Made by a program: the position numbers and the translations under genes. Source: Ferdinandcohnia sp036962705 (lineage in GTDB: Bacteria > Bacillota > Bacilli > Bacillales > Bacillaceae_L). Taken from it: a stretch of DNA of 64,000 bases. Below the pieces are notes generated by a model. That model made no database searches. It had not been told where the DNA came from and saw nothing but the letters and a program-made list of their open reading frames with translations. Below, in pieces: positions 43,524 through 51,408 of this stretch. The stretch's first letter is position 1. Each line of letters starts with the position of its first letter. Where the stretch lies: positions 62,001-126,000 of the forward strand of contig NZ_JBALOQ010000017.1 in assembly GCF_036962705.1 (NCBI RefSeq). The letters are read 5' to 3'.

Positions 43524-44826
43524 ACATTTCCCTGAATTTAATAAAGAGCTTGAAAGCATTCATGTGCCCGTTGAGAAGCTTGGTCGCATTATTCAACATA
43601 CAATCAATGAAAATCGAAAGCAGAAACCAAGACGCAAAAAAATTGTACTAACAACAATCGGATCAATTGCTGCAGCATTTATCCTGTTTTTAGGGTCAGC
43701 TACTTTTTCACCGACATTAGCAAAGGTTGCTTCTGAAATACCTTTAGTCGGAACCTTTTTCAATGAGTCTGGTGATGAAGGGCTACAGATTGCCGGAAAA
43801 AGTGGGCTTACTCAAGTCGTTAACCAGACAGCAAAAGATAATGGTGTGACGCTGACAATGAATGAAATTTTTTATGACGGTACTCGGTTAACATTTGGCA
43901 TTACCCACGAGTCACTCATTGCAATTGGGGATATTGAGCGTCCGACCATTTTGGTAAACGGGAAAGAGATTAATTTTGGTGCAGGTAGCACTGGAAAGTT
44001 TATTACCCCATCTAAATATGAAATAGTCATGGATATTAAACCGACAGAAGAATTACCAGAAAAGTTTGATATGAAGGTCATCATTGATGCAGTGGGGCTA
44101 ATTCCGGGTAATTGGGAATTTGAATTTCCGGTGAAGCAATCAAATGAAGTGACGGTTATTCGTCCAAACACAACGAACGTCATTTATGACGCGGAAGTGA
44201 CCGTAGAGTCTGTGAAAGTCGGCCCGGCCGGAACAGATTTAGCTGTTCAAGTAAAAGTAGACCCTAACAACACAGAAATTGATCCTTATATGGATTTACA
44301 TTTTGCTATGATCGATGATCATGGTAGAGTTCTAAGAAGCCTTACTGGTAGTGGACATGGGGAAGCTATTGACGGAGTTGAGGTTGCAAACCTTGATTAT
44401 CTTTATACGCCAATTAAAGAAGGAGTGAAAAGCCTGACGATCCTTCCATATAAGATTCCAACTGAGATGGGTGCCTTTGAGGAGCTATCCGTATCATTAG
44501 ACGAAACACTTCCACTAGAAATTGATCAGGGCGATGCTGGGAAAATTAAAGTAACGGATGTTGAGTTTCTTGATGATAAAACGGTCGTTTATTTTGAAGC
44601 AGAAAGCGCATTTCCATTTGACGATAACTTAACAAGGAATCGTACATGGTTAGAATCGAAGGATGGCAAGGATTTATCCTTTCAAGAAGCTCCATTTGCC
44701 GAACGAATTAAGGGAAACTTATTTAAGCAAGAATTTAAAGCTACCAAAAATAAAGGGGTAAAATTTAAGGCTTATCAAATCCCTAATCCAATTATGTTTG
44801 AAACCTTTGAAATTAAATTACCGTAA
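43516..44826 (+). CDS. DUF4179 membrane protein, probable anti-sigma factor
   Basis: The protein has 436 residues: a cytoplasmic N-terminus of about 45 residues ending in basic KPRRKK, one membrane helix (IGSIAAAFILFLGSATF), a DUF4179 domain (NGVTLTMNEIFYDGTRLTFGI), and a C-terminal immunoglobulin-like region of about 200 residues. It is longer than its paralogue at 18811. It should anchor and inhibit the preceding sigma factor. Confidence 0.87.
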   Translation: MSKHFPEFNKELESIHVPVEKLGRIIQHTINENRKQKPRRKKIVLTTIGSIAAAFILFLGSATFSPTLAKVASEIPLVGTFFNESGDEGLQIAGKSGLTQVVNQTAKDNGVTLTMNEIFYDGTRLTFGITHESLIAIGDIERPTILVNGKEINFGAGSTGKFITPSKYEIVMDIKPTEELPEKFDMKVIIDAVGLIPGNWEFEFPVKQSNEVTVIRPNTTNVIYDAEVTVESVKVGPAGTDLAVQVKVDPNNTEIDPYMDLHFAMIDDHGRVLRSLTGSGHGEAIDGVEVANLDYLYTPIKEGVKSLTILPYKIPTEMGAFEELSVSLDETLPLEIDQGDAGKIKVTDVEFLDDKTVVYFEAESAFPFDDNLTRNRTWLESKDGKDLSFQEAPFAERIKGNLFKQEFKATKNKGVKFKAYQIPNPIMFETFEIKLP

Positions 44827-44830
44827 ATTG

Positions 44831-44861
44831 AAAAAGTCAGGCCATGGTTGCCTGACTTTTT
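44831..44861 (+). terminator. intrinsic terminator
   Basis: The stem AAAAAGTCAGGC/GCCTGACTTTTT has a seven-base loop. It also serves the convergent DUF3231 gene. Confidence 0.9.
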
Positions 44862-44864
44862 CCG

Positions 44865-45872
44865 TTATTTATCATCTACAAGTGCATTTCTATCAACGGC
44901 ATGTGGTGGCTTCTCAAACCATCCCTCATCAATCATGATATCGGCGCCATCTTCTACATATCTGCCAACATCCAGGATGAATTTGCTATACATCAACCCA
45001 ATGTCTCGTCTACCATTTAGGGAAATCGCATTGGCATATGATCGAACTTTCATGGAGAACATATCGATTTTGTGGAAAATCATTAACTTATCAGAGAAAG
45101 GTGGAATCGTTGATGCCTCCACTAAATCATCGAGTAATGGATGACCCGGTAGACTATCCCGGTGCAGCTTTTCCAGGCAGTTCTTAATATGATCCATTGT
45201 AATTTCCTTACCGCGCACCATAAAATCTTTTACCTTATTATGTGATGCCACTTGGCTGAATCCCATCAATAGTCCTTTACTCGCCACATTGTTTTCAAGG
45301 TTATCCTGGAGGTGAGCAATTTCTAAAGCATGAAGTGGCCTTATGTCGCCAATAAATCCAGCTAGATAGCTCTGTTTTTCTACAAAACTCACTTCTTTCG
45401 GGATTGGAATGACTGGTGATTTCGTTAAAAAGCCCTTTTTTTCTAATGTCTCATTTAATGCAACTAAAAATTCTATGGTATCCACATCAAATTTAATGAT
45501 TGTATCTCTTACGTCTTGCCTGATCATCATCGGAATCGCTGTTGAGTAAAGACTTAACCCTGCTTTCGCAGTGTATTTTAGATAATGAAGATAAAATTCA
45601 TCCGCGAACAATCTTGGAGCATCCATGTTTACATCCTTTTTTACATCAAATCCAATTGGAATAGGGAAATTTTCTTTATTATAAATCTTCGTAATTTCCG
45701 CAATGATATTTTTACTGATGTTTTTTGCTTTATCAAGGATTTCCATGATGTCAGGGTCCTGACAATGTTTTTGATAATAGGTTAACACGCAAAGGGCCAT
45801 TGAGTTCCCCATATAAACCGCCCAAAGCTTTCCCATCTCCGCTGATGTAAGATGTTCATTGTTGGGTTTCAT
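44865..45872 (-). CDS. DUF3231 family protein
   Basis: This 335-residue protein is made of two similar helical halves of about 165 residues, each starting with a segment such as LTSAEMGKLWAVYMGNSMALCVLTYYQKHCQD. This is the ferritin-like, CotF-related layout of DUF3231 proteins in spore formers. A spore-coat or sporulation link is inferred from the family. AAAGGAGG precedes the ATG. Confidence 0.85.
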   Translation of the reverse strand: MKPNNEHLTSAEMGKLWAVYMGNSMALCVLTYYQKHCQDPDIMEILDKAKNISKNIIAEITKIYNKENFPIPIGFDVKKDVNMDAPRLFADEFYLHYLKYTAKAGLSLYSTAIPMMIRQDVRDTIIKFDVDTIEFLVALNETLEKKGFLTKSPVIPIPKEVSFVEKQSYLAGFIGDIRPLHALEIAHLQDNLENNVASKGLLMGFSQVASHNKVKDFMVRGKEITMDHIKNCLEKLHRDSLPGHPLLDDLVEASTIPPFSDKLMIFHKIDMFSMKVRSYANAISLNGRRDIGLMYSKFILDVGRYVEDGADIMIDEGWFEKPPHAVDRNALVDDK

Positions 45873-46173
45873 TGCCTACCTCCTTTCTCTTTTTTCTCTA
45901 GTATCTTGCAAGAGAAGCAGATGTATACAAAAATGTAGTTCTCCGGAATATTTTTCCACAAAAATCTTTCTTTTTTCACCTTGAATGATTTGTTTTTCAT
46001 CAACAATCGAGGCGCGGCACCATATTATCCGAATAATTCTATGACAAAGTTCAACTTTTTGGATTATTTTTACATTTGCTTTCGTGGAATCAATCATGTA
46101 GTATACAGATACAAGCTACATTGTACGTAATCATAATAAAGTTTAACCTTTGAACTGAAATAGGGAGTTTAAC
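45873..46173. other. intergenic stretch
   Basis: About 300 bp with no supportable gene. A 73-codon minus-strand frame at 45876-46097 has no ribosome site and a composition unlike a protein. The stretch probably contains the promoter of the DUF3231 gene and, toward the right, that of the candidate RNA at 46174. Confidence 0.5.
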
Positions 46174-46352
46174 ATTGAAGCTCGAATGGCAGGCCTTCGT
46201 CCATGGCGACCTGAAGGACATACAGGAACGTTTCTGAAAACACCCACTTTGAGGAGTGGTGGTTTTAAACTTTCTTAGGGTATTACGGCAATTGTGGCTT
46301 TTCCAATTTCATTCTAACTAATCCATTCTCCAACCGGAGAGTGGATTTTTAA
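46174..46352 (+). ncRNA. candidate structured small RNA with terminator
   Basis: This GC-richer stretch has several hairpins, for example CCTTC/GAAGG around 46195-46222 and a longer one near 46238-46274. It ends in an intrinsic terminator: AATCCATTCTC/GAGAGTGGATT plus five Ts (46320-46352). Only very short frames are present. The 5' end is a guess. I do not recognise the RNA family. Confidence 0.45.
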
Positions 46353-46413
46353 TTTCGCTCATAAGTCTTGACCATTGTCGGGAATTAATTTTATAATTAT
46401 CTTCTAAAGAATC

Positions 46414-46570
46414 AAATATGCCACGGCATATTTGCGCCCAGATTTTTTAGGCCCACATGAGGTGGGTCACAAAGACGTTGCCACAGGACGTGGCGTTCTT
46501 AGTCTTTGATCTTAAGCTCGAAAAGTTTCCTTTTATAATCTGTGGCATCCGCCGGAGGCTTTAATTTTAT
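46414..46570. other. hairpin-rich intergenic region upstream of the tRNA
   Basis: A perfect palindrome AAATATGCC/GGCATATTT (46414-46433) is followed by GGCCCAC/GTGGGTC. After that comes a nested pair AAAGAC...GTCTTT enclosing GCCAC/GTGGC, and finally a CCGCCGGAGG segment. The density of helices in an AT-rich genome suggests a structured RNA or a 5' leader rather than chance. The strand is undetermined. Confidence 0.4.
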
Positions 46571-46651
46571 TCAGTAAGGCTGAGCTATCTAGATCTTATT
46601 TACTTAAACTGTACAATTGGTGGACTTCTTCTGAATAAAGTTATTTTCCAT

Positions 46652-46697
46652 GTCCCAGTAGCTCAGTAGGATAGAGCGACAGCCTCCTAAGCTGTAG
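46652..46697 (+). tRNA. tRNA-Arg (anticodon CCT), 5' part; 3' end lost in gap
   Basis: GTCCCAGTAGCTCAG is a standard acceptor and D-arm start. The anticodon arm ACAGC-CTCCTAA-GCTGT gives anticodon CCT. The sequence then enters 21 Ns, and the expected T-arm and acceptor 3' end are not seen after the gap. The DNA beyond is prophage, so the tRNA 3' end is the probable attachment site. Confidence 0.85.
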
Positions 46698-46718
46698 NNN
46701 NNNNNNNNNNNNNNNNNN
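46698..46718. other. assembly gap (21 Ns)
   Basis: This is a run of N within the tRNA. The missing 28-30 bases of the tRNA do not appear on the right side, so the real gap is probably not 21 bases. Confidence 0.95.
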
Positions 46719-46977
46719 CGTTGAACCTTTGATAATAAAGGATTTAGCGGTCTTTTGTTTTTGTAACAATTTTTCTTTTTTACCTGTAAATTTACCTTAG
46801 GGGGTCGGATTGGGGTCGGATTTGATTTTTGGCGTTTTTAGACGGCATTTCCAATTTTTTTTTAAGACATCTAAAATTAATGATTAATTTATGTATTTAG
46901 TAAGATTGAAATAATTGAGTTGTTCTCTATAAATGCTTTTTGAATTAGAAGTTTCTTCTTGATGAAAAAAATTGTAC
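46719..46977. other. prophage end, non-coding
   Basis: About 260 bp holds no gene I can support. A short tandem repeat, GGGGTCGGATT, occurs twice at 46801-46823. No integrase is present on this side. Confidence 0.5.
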
Positions 46978-47010
46978 ATAAAAAAACCTCAATTTTATGA
47001 GGTTTTTTTA
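46978..47010 (-). terminator. intrinsic terminator
   Basis: The stem AAAAAACCTCA/TGAGGTTTTTT has T-runs on both strands. It overlaps the stop of the large membrane protein gene. Confidence 0.85.
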
Positions 47011-48784
47011 TATTATTATTAATGATTCTTTTTTTAGATACTTTTCGTTTTGATCACTCAAAAAACTAAGTCCATATTCTTTATTTAGACCAGATACTTT
47101 ATTTTTAAGATACACCATATTTGTATCTTTAATAAAGTCTTCTACTTTTAGAATCTCAGAGAGAGTTATAACTTTAATACCTATAGCTTTTAAATATTCT
47201 TGTTGACAATAGATTAAAAACATAGCTTTGGAATAACAGTAATCAAAAGAAATAGGACTAAAAGAAATTGAAGGGCCTATTTTTCTTAACAATTCAGGAT
47301 TTATATCTAATCCCAGTGAACTTTCTAAAGAGTTAGGCATATTTTCGTTATTATTTTTAACAAAACTATAAACATCATAGCAATTCCTATTAAGATTATG
47401 GTTTTCTAGTTGATTTGTAGACATCTTAATCAAAAACCCAGCGCAACTATAATGGCCCAATTCTATAGCCTTAACAATATTTAAAATCATAATTTTCGAT
47501 AAGCTGTATCGTTTTTTGCTTGCCTCAATTAAATCTTCATCTTTATACAAATTATATTCACTTTCCGCAAGCTGAAAACCTAAGTTCGTTACATTTGTTA
47601 ATAGTTTGACATCATTCTTTAAAACAGCTTGGGTCATTAGAGAAAAGTATATCGTAAATATGTTTGTCCCATCAATATACTCATATGAATCATTGGATTG
47701 GTCCATTAACATTTTTAATATCATTAAATTGTCTTGATGATTGTTAGCACTTAATATATTTATCACTGTATTAATATTTTTATAATAAATTATTAGTCTT
47801 TGTTTAGACTCCGCAACATATTTTGATAGACTTTGAAAATCTGAACTGCACACTTCTTCGTAAAAACCCAAGCTTGTTTGGAAAATACCGGGTATTGTAG
47901 ATTGATAAAAGTTAACAATTTTCTCAGTATCCTCAGTCCATAGATTTTTAGTAGTATTCGATAATAACAAATTAGTTTTTTGAAGAATTGTATCATAAAA
48001 TTCAATTGATTCTTTTTCCGCACCTAAAGCAATTACTTGCTCATACCTATGAACGTGAATTTCTTTTATTAAAAAACTAAGTAGACCTAAATATTCTTCT
48101 AATCGTGCTGAAAAATCCTTGGGAAGATTATATTTTATTTTAGATAAAAATATTTGTATTATAATCTGTGAGCTTGTATTTACTTGTTCCAATATCCTCT
48201 TTAATTTTTTCCCAGAAAACTTAGCTTCAAATTCAACTGAATTTAATATCCCATCATACCCTCTCTTTTCTTTGAGTAAGAGGATTAATTGTATTCTTTC
48301 TATGTTTCGATTCAATAGAGACATTTGAATATCCATAACTTTAAAAATGTTTATGGAATTAATTGTCTTCCTATATACATGAACANNNNNNNNNNNNNNN
48401 NNNNNNNNNNNNNNNNNNNNNNNNNNNNNNNCTATATACATGAACAATATTGATAATCCAAAGTACTGCTATAAGTACAATCATTAAATTAAATTTCACT
48501 GGATACTTGGTTAATAAATTTGAATAAGTCCAAAGTATCCAACAAATAATTAATAATATCGAAAATAAAAGATATGTAATTACGGATTTCTCTAACTTCA
48601 ATTTAAATGCAGAGTATGCTATATCTTTCCTTTCTTTGTAAGCGAAAAAATAAACAGTAAAACTTAGAGGGAGTATAGCTCCAAAAAAGGGTATTAACTT
48701 AGTTATTATTAGACTACCACTTTGGATAATTAACAATTCAAGAATATTTATAAAATATATTACTGATAAAGTTATTGAAATCAC
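47008..48784 (-). CDS. large membrane protein, possible partner of the Panacea protein (spans assembly gap)
   Basis: Two frames separated by 46 Ns become one frame of about 571 residues if the identical 15-mers flanking the gap are collapsed (NIVHVY joins HVYRKTIN). The GTG start at 48784 follows GAGGTG. Four membrane helices lie in residues 1-115. About 450 mostly helical residues follow with no motif I recognise. The gene lies directly after the Panacea gene, with a terminator hairpin between. A toxin or defence effector role is inferred only from position. Confidence 0.65.
48386..48431. other. assembly gap (46 Ns) with identical flanks
   Basis: CTATATACATGAACA stands on both sides of the N-run. 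This suggests two overlapping contig ends rather than missing sequence. Confidence 0.9.
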
Positions 48785-48804
48785 AATCTTACACCTCACA
48801 AAAT

Positions 48805-48831
48805 AAAAAAGCGGTATTAAACAAATACCGC
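48805..48831 (-). terminator. intrinsic terminator between the Panacea and membrane protein genes
   Basis: The perfect 8-bp stem GCGGTATT/AATACCGC with a five-base loop is followed by six Ts on the minus strand. It includes the stop codon of the Panacea gene and ends about 20 bases before the start of the membrane protein gene. Confidence 0.85.
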
Positions 48832-49290
48832 GAGATTATGGTTTGCATCAAAATATTCTTTTATTGAAGACCTGGTAATTTCATCATTAGTATATACAAA
48901 ATCCGGTAAACCTTCTCTAATATTTAACCAAGGTTTTTCCCTATGAGTTTTCTTTTCAAGTTGCTTTCCATTATAATTTTTATATTTATCCCAAACTTGA
49001 TCTAGAAATTCACTAATATCTGAACTGATTTCATCAATCTCCGTTGGATCTACGTTTTCAATAATTTCGTTAAAATTATAATGACTATAACCCTTAAAAA
49101 CATCTGGTACTACGGGTCCATGAACCCAAGCTTCTATCCTATCAGGGAATAAAGGATTTCCCATATTAGATAAGTAATGTCCTTGTGCATAATATAAAAG
49201 TTTTTGGAGTTTTAGATTAGTGATGTTCTGTTTTGTACCGGGGATGCTTTTTAATATAAAATACTTAGCAACTTGAATTGCTGGTACCAT
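48817..49290 (-). CDS. Panacea (DUF4065, SocA-like) domain protein
   Basis: The ATG at 49290 follows AAAGGAGGGG and gives 157 residues. The Panacea domain is clear: TNLKLQKLLYYAQGHYLSNMGNPLFPDRIEAWVHGPVVPDVFKGYSHY, with the conserved KLQKLLYYAQ and EAWxHGPVxP blocks. Panacea proteins act as antitoxins with many toxin types (PanAT systems) and are common in prophages. Here it precedes a large membrane protein gene and is separated from it by a terminator. Confidence 0.88.
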   Translation of the reverse strand: MVPAIQVAKYFILKSIPGTKQNITNLKLQKLLYYAQGHYLSNMGNPLFPDRIEAWVHGPVVPDVFKGYSHYNFNEIIENVDPTEIDEISSDISEFLDQVWDKYKNYNGKQLEKKTHREKPWLNIREGLPDFVYTNDEITRSSIKEYFDANHNLAVFV

Positions 49291-49582
49291 AAAAATTCCC
49301 CTCCTTTTGTTAAGTAATTTCGACATTTTAATTTAAAATTCCTTCTTTATATAATATAACTTTTAAAAAATTAAAACATACCTTGAATATTATTACATTA
49401 TATGAGTGGTAATTCAAATCCGTACAAAAAGTTATTTTTATTTAATAAATTTAGGCTCTTATAAGGATACCTCTCATGTTTTCATCTTCTTGACAATACT
49501 TATACGAACATATACTCTAGTTTCAAGAAATTAAAAGGACATACATTCGTATTTGTGTTTTAATAGGGGAGGTTATCCTTAT

Positions 49583-49939
49583 ATGATAAAGGACCGCGGA
49601 AAAATAAAATGGCAAGGGTTTTATATGCCTGAACATATTGGTTTGGCAAAGAAAATTGACTGGGATAACAAGAAGGTTGAAAGACCTCTTTTAGATGAGC
49701 ATCAGCTCGACGAAATAAACCAAACCATATGTGAAGCTATGGAATTTAACTTAGAACTAACATTAGTAATTTATTATAATGGTGGTTTTGATTTACTGCT
49801 GGGAAATGTACATTATGTAGATCAACTTAAGAATGAGTTGCGAATTGTGGATAAATTTGAGGATATTCATCGGGTTAAGTTTGAGGATATTATTAAAGCG
49901 TTATTAAATACAGGTGAAAATGATGCAAGTATCAATTGA
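49583..49939 (+). CDS. YolD-like family protein
   Basis: The ATG at 49583, ten bases after GGGGAGG, gives 118 residues. RGKIKWQGFYMPEHIGLAKK is the YolD opening motif, and the C-terminal FEDIHRVKFEDIIKA fits too. In Bacillus and SP-beta-type phages YolD is usually encoded next to a UvrX/Y-family polymerase, but none is present here. It overlaps the next gene. Confidence 0.85.
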   Translation: MIKDRGKIKWQGFYMPEHIGLAKKIDWDNKKVERPLLDEHQLDEINQTICEAMEFNLELTLVIYYNGGFDLLLGNVHYVDQLKNELRIVDKFEDIHRVKFEDIIKALLNTGENDASIN

Positions 49940-50189
49940 TGTATTTCTAAATATTGAAGGCAGCCAACTTCGAAGCGGTGGCTCATTTAACGTTACTCCA
50001 AAAGAATATAAGGAGAACCCTGACCAGGCTGTAGCGATTGTAGCTTATCAATACATTCAGGACATTATCGAGGAAACCGGATATAGGGAAACAATTATTG
50101 ATAAGGTTTTATATGAGGGAAACAAAGATATTACTGAGTTAACGAGGAATATTAAGTGGATACCGCCTGAGGATAATTTGCCTTTTTAA
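49920..50189 (+). CDS. phage protein of unknown function
   Basis: This protein of about 89 residues overlaps the YolD-like gene by 20 bp; AGGTG lies upstream. It begins with a strand-like segment (QVSIDVFLNIEGSQLRSGGSFNV), followed by a helical stretch (DQAVAIVAYQYIQDIIEETG). The overlap suggests co-translation with YolD. The family is not recognised. Confidence 0.65.
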   Translation: MMQVSIDVFLNIEGSQLRSGGSFNVTPKEYKENPDQAVAIVAYQYIQDIIEETGYRETIIDKVLYEGNKDITELTRNIKWIPPEDNLPF

Positions 50190-50195
50190 AAGTAC

Positions 50196-50224
50196 AAAAC
50201 CCCACTTTAAATGAGTGGGGTTTT
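50196..50224. terminator. bidirectional intrinsic terminator
   Basis: The perfect 11-bp stem AAAACCCCACT/AGTGGGGTTTT serves the YolD operon on the plus strand and structured RNA 1 on the minus strand. Confidence 0.9.
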
Positions 50225-50229
50225 CTTAT

Positions 50230-50311
50230 GATAGAGGCCTTTATAACGGCTGCCAACACAGACCGCTTATGTGGTTTTAACTATCACACGTTATAAAGGG
50301 CTTACTCTATC
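50230..50311 (-). ncRNA. structured RNA 1 linked to the DUF3800 gene
   Basis: About 82 nt. The outer stem GATAGAG/CTCTATC and the second stem TTTATAACG/CGTTATAAA enclose a hairpin whose arms contain ACACA and TGTG. Conserved single-stranded blocks, shared with RNA 2, include ACGTGTGA, CACATAAGC and CTGTGTTGG on the minus strand. The stems differ in sequence from those of RNA 2 but stay paired. The minus strand is preferred because RNA 2 has a promoter there and both are followed by terminators in that direction. Confidence 0.75.
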
Positions 50312-50323
50312 TATATTATTAGT

Positions 50324-50357
50324 ATTAAAAAAACAAGATCTTTTATACATGATCTTG
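50324..50357 (-). terminator. intrinsic terminator after structured RNA 2
   Basis: The stem CAAGATC/GATCTTG with a ten-base loop is followed by seven Ts on the minus strand, about 30 nt past RNA 2. Confidence 0.85.
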
Positions 50358-50384
50358 AAAATATTGTTTCTTTATGGGCGACAT

Positions 50385-50471
50385 AAGCGCAATACCAATA
50401 AAACGACTACCACACAGGCAGTTTATGTGTATAAATGTTGTCACACGTTATTAGTGGGTTTACTTGCGCTT
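50385..50471 (-). ncRNA. structured RNA 2 linked to the DUF3800 gene
   Basis: About 87 nt. The outer stem AAGCGCAA/TTGCGCTT and a second stem ending in AACG/CGTT enclose a hairpin with ACACA/TGTGT arms. Conserved blocks shared with RNA 1 are ACGTGTGA, CACATAA, CTGTGT and GGTAGTCG (GGCAGCCG in RNA 1). A promoter lies 12-40 bp upstream and a terminator 30 nt downstream on the minus strand. It resembles the DUF3800-associated RNA motifs found by comparative genomics; the exact class is not assigned. Confidence 0.78.
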
Positions 50472-50489
50472 AATCATTGTCTTAAAAAC

Positions 50490-50519
50490 ACTATAACATT
50501 TTATGTTTTAATTTGTAAA
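50490..50519 (-). promoter_or_regulatory. candidate sigma-A promoter for structured RNA 2
   Basis: On the minus strand TTTACA is followed by 18 bases and TATAGT, the latter with an extended TG three bases upstream. The predicted start is 10-12 bases before the outer stem of RNA 2. Confidence 0.6.
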
Positions 50520-50554
50520 CATTTTTCTCTTAAATTATTAGGACAAACATTGTT

Positions 50555-51223
50555 TTAAAAATTGACTACTTTACTTCGACCAAAATATCTCTTAGGAAAG
50601 AGTTCCTTTTGAGTTATTTTATCTTTAAAAATTTCATAATACTCATTTCGTCCATATTCATACTTAGCGTATATTGAGTTAGCAACAAAATCAGCCGCTT
50701 GTATTGGATATGAATTATGCGATTCCAGATACTGCACATCGATTTTTAAATCTAAATTTAATTCATAATTAAGCCTTATTTTAATGTAACCTTCAAAAGA
50801 ATTTGTTGATTCAACTTTAATAGTTCTCTTATCTAAATTAATCACTAAGTGTTTCAAACCTTTTGTAAGTGCTACTGGTTCAATTACATATTTTAGCATG
50901 TAATTGTAAAGTAAGTTTTCATCTTGAAGTAACTGACTTTTAACATGATGTAGATCTGCAACAATATATCTAATAGATAGATCCTTAGAAGCTATCTTTC
51001 TTAGAAAATAATCCTTTATTGGTGGATAAGCATCGCTCGCCTTAATCTCATCATAATCATTAAACGTCGGGAATGTCTGCTTTGTTTTTAAAATAGCCTT
51101 TTTCATTACATTGCTCAAAGGCTTAGTGCTCCCATCCATTTGTATACAAGCAATCGTAAAATACCGACCTTGCCTGCCCATATTACCAGATTCATCGAAA
51201 TTTAAAATGATTTTGTCGCCCAT
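50555..51223 (-). CDS. DUF3800 domain protein
   Basis: The protein has 222 residues from the ATG at 51223; an upstream TTG at 51244 is possible. NFDESGNMG near the start and YPIQAADFVANSIYAKYE near the end are the DUF3800 signature, an RNase H-like fold with conserved acidic residues (Asp-Glu early, Asp late). DUF3800 proteins are common in prophages and defence islands, and many are encoded beside conserved structured RNAs. Here two such RNAs follow on the same strand. Confidence 0.88.
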   Translation of the reverse strand: MGDKIILNFDESGNMGRQGRYFTIACIQMDGSTKPLSNVMKKAILKTKQTFPTFNDYDEIKASDAYPPIKDYFLRKIASKDLSIRYIVADLHHVKSQLLQDENLLYNYMLKYVIEPVALTKGLKHLVINLDKRTIKVESTNSFEGYIKIRLNYELNLDLKIDVQYLESHNSYPIQAADFVANSIYAKYEYGRNEYYEIFKDKITQKELFPKRYFGRSKVVNF

Positions 51224-51372
51224 AAAATAAGTAGTTCCTTTCAATTAATATTTTCTATATCTACCGCATTTCGACACTGTGGATATGTGGATAAGTCCTA
51301 TGTGGATAATGTTGATAAATAAGATTATAACATGATACTAATCTACTATAAACCTTATTTTTCGACATTGTA

Positions 51373-51405
51373 AAAAAGCCCTACCTCGAGTAAGAGATAG
51401 GACTT
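51373..51405 (-). terminator. intrinsic terminator
   Basis: The stem GCCCTACCTC/GAGATAGGAC, imperfect, has a T-run on the minus strand, just after the 74-residue gene. Confidence 0.7.
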
Positions 51406-51408
51406 CTT

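Noticed and set aside
45876..46097. 73-codon minus-strand frame upstream of the DUF3231 gene
   Set aside because: No ribosome site, odd composition and overlap with the likely promoter region of the DUF3231 gene.
46197..46287. Short plus-strand frame of about 30 codons within the candidate RNA
   Set aside because: It lacks a ribosome site, and the hairpins explain the base composition better than a peptide does.
46801..46823. Tandem GGGGTCGGATT as an attachment core
   Set aside because: A two-copy short repeat near a phage end is not evidence for att without the matching sequence at the other end, which is outside the window.
49500..49560. Possible LexA box before the YolD-like gene (CGAACATATACTC)
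   Set aside because: Only one half-site (CGAAC) is good; the other half does not match GTTCG. Too weak to report as an operator.
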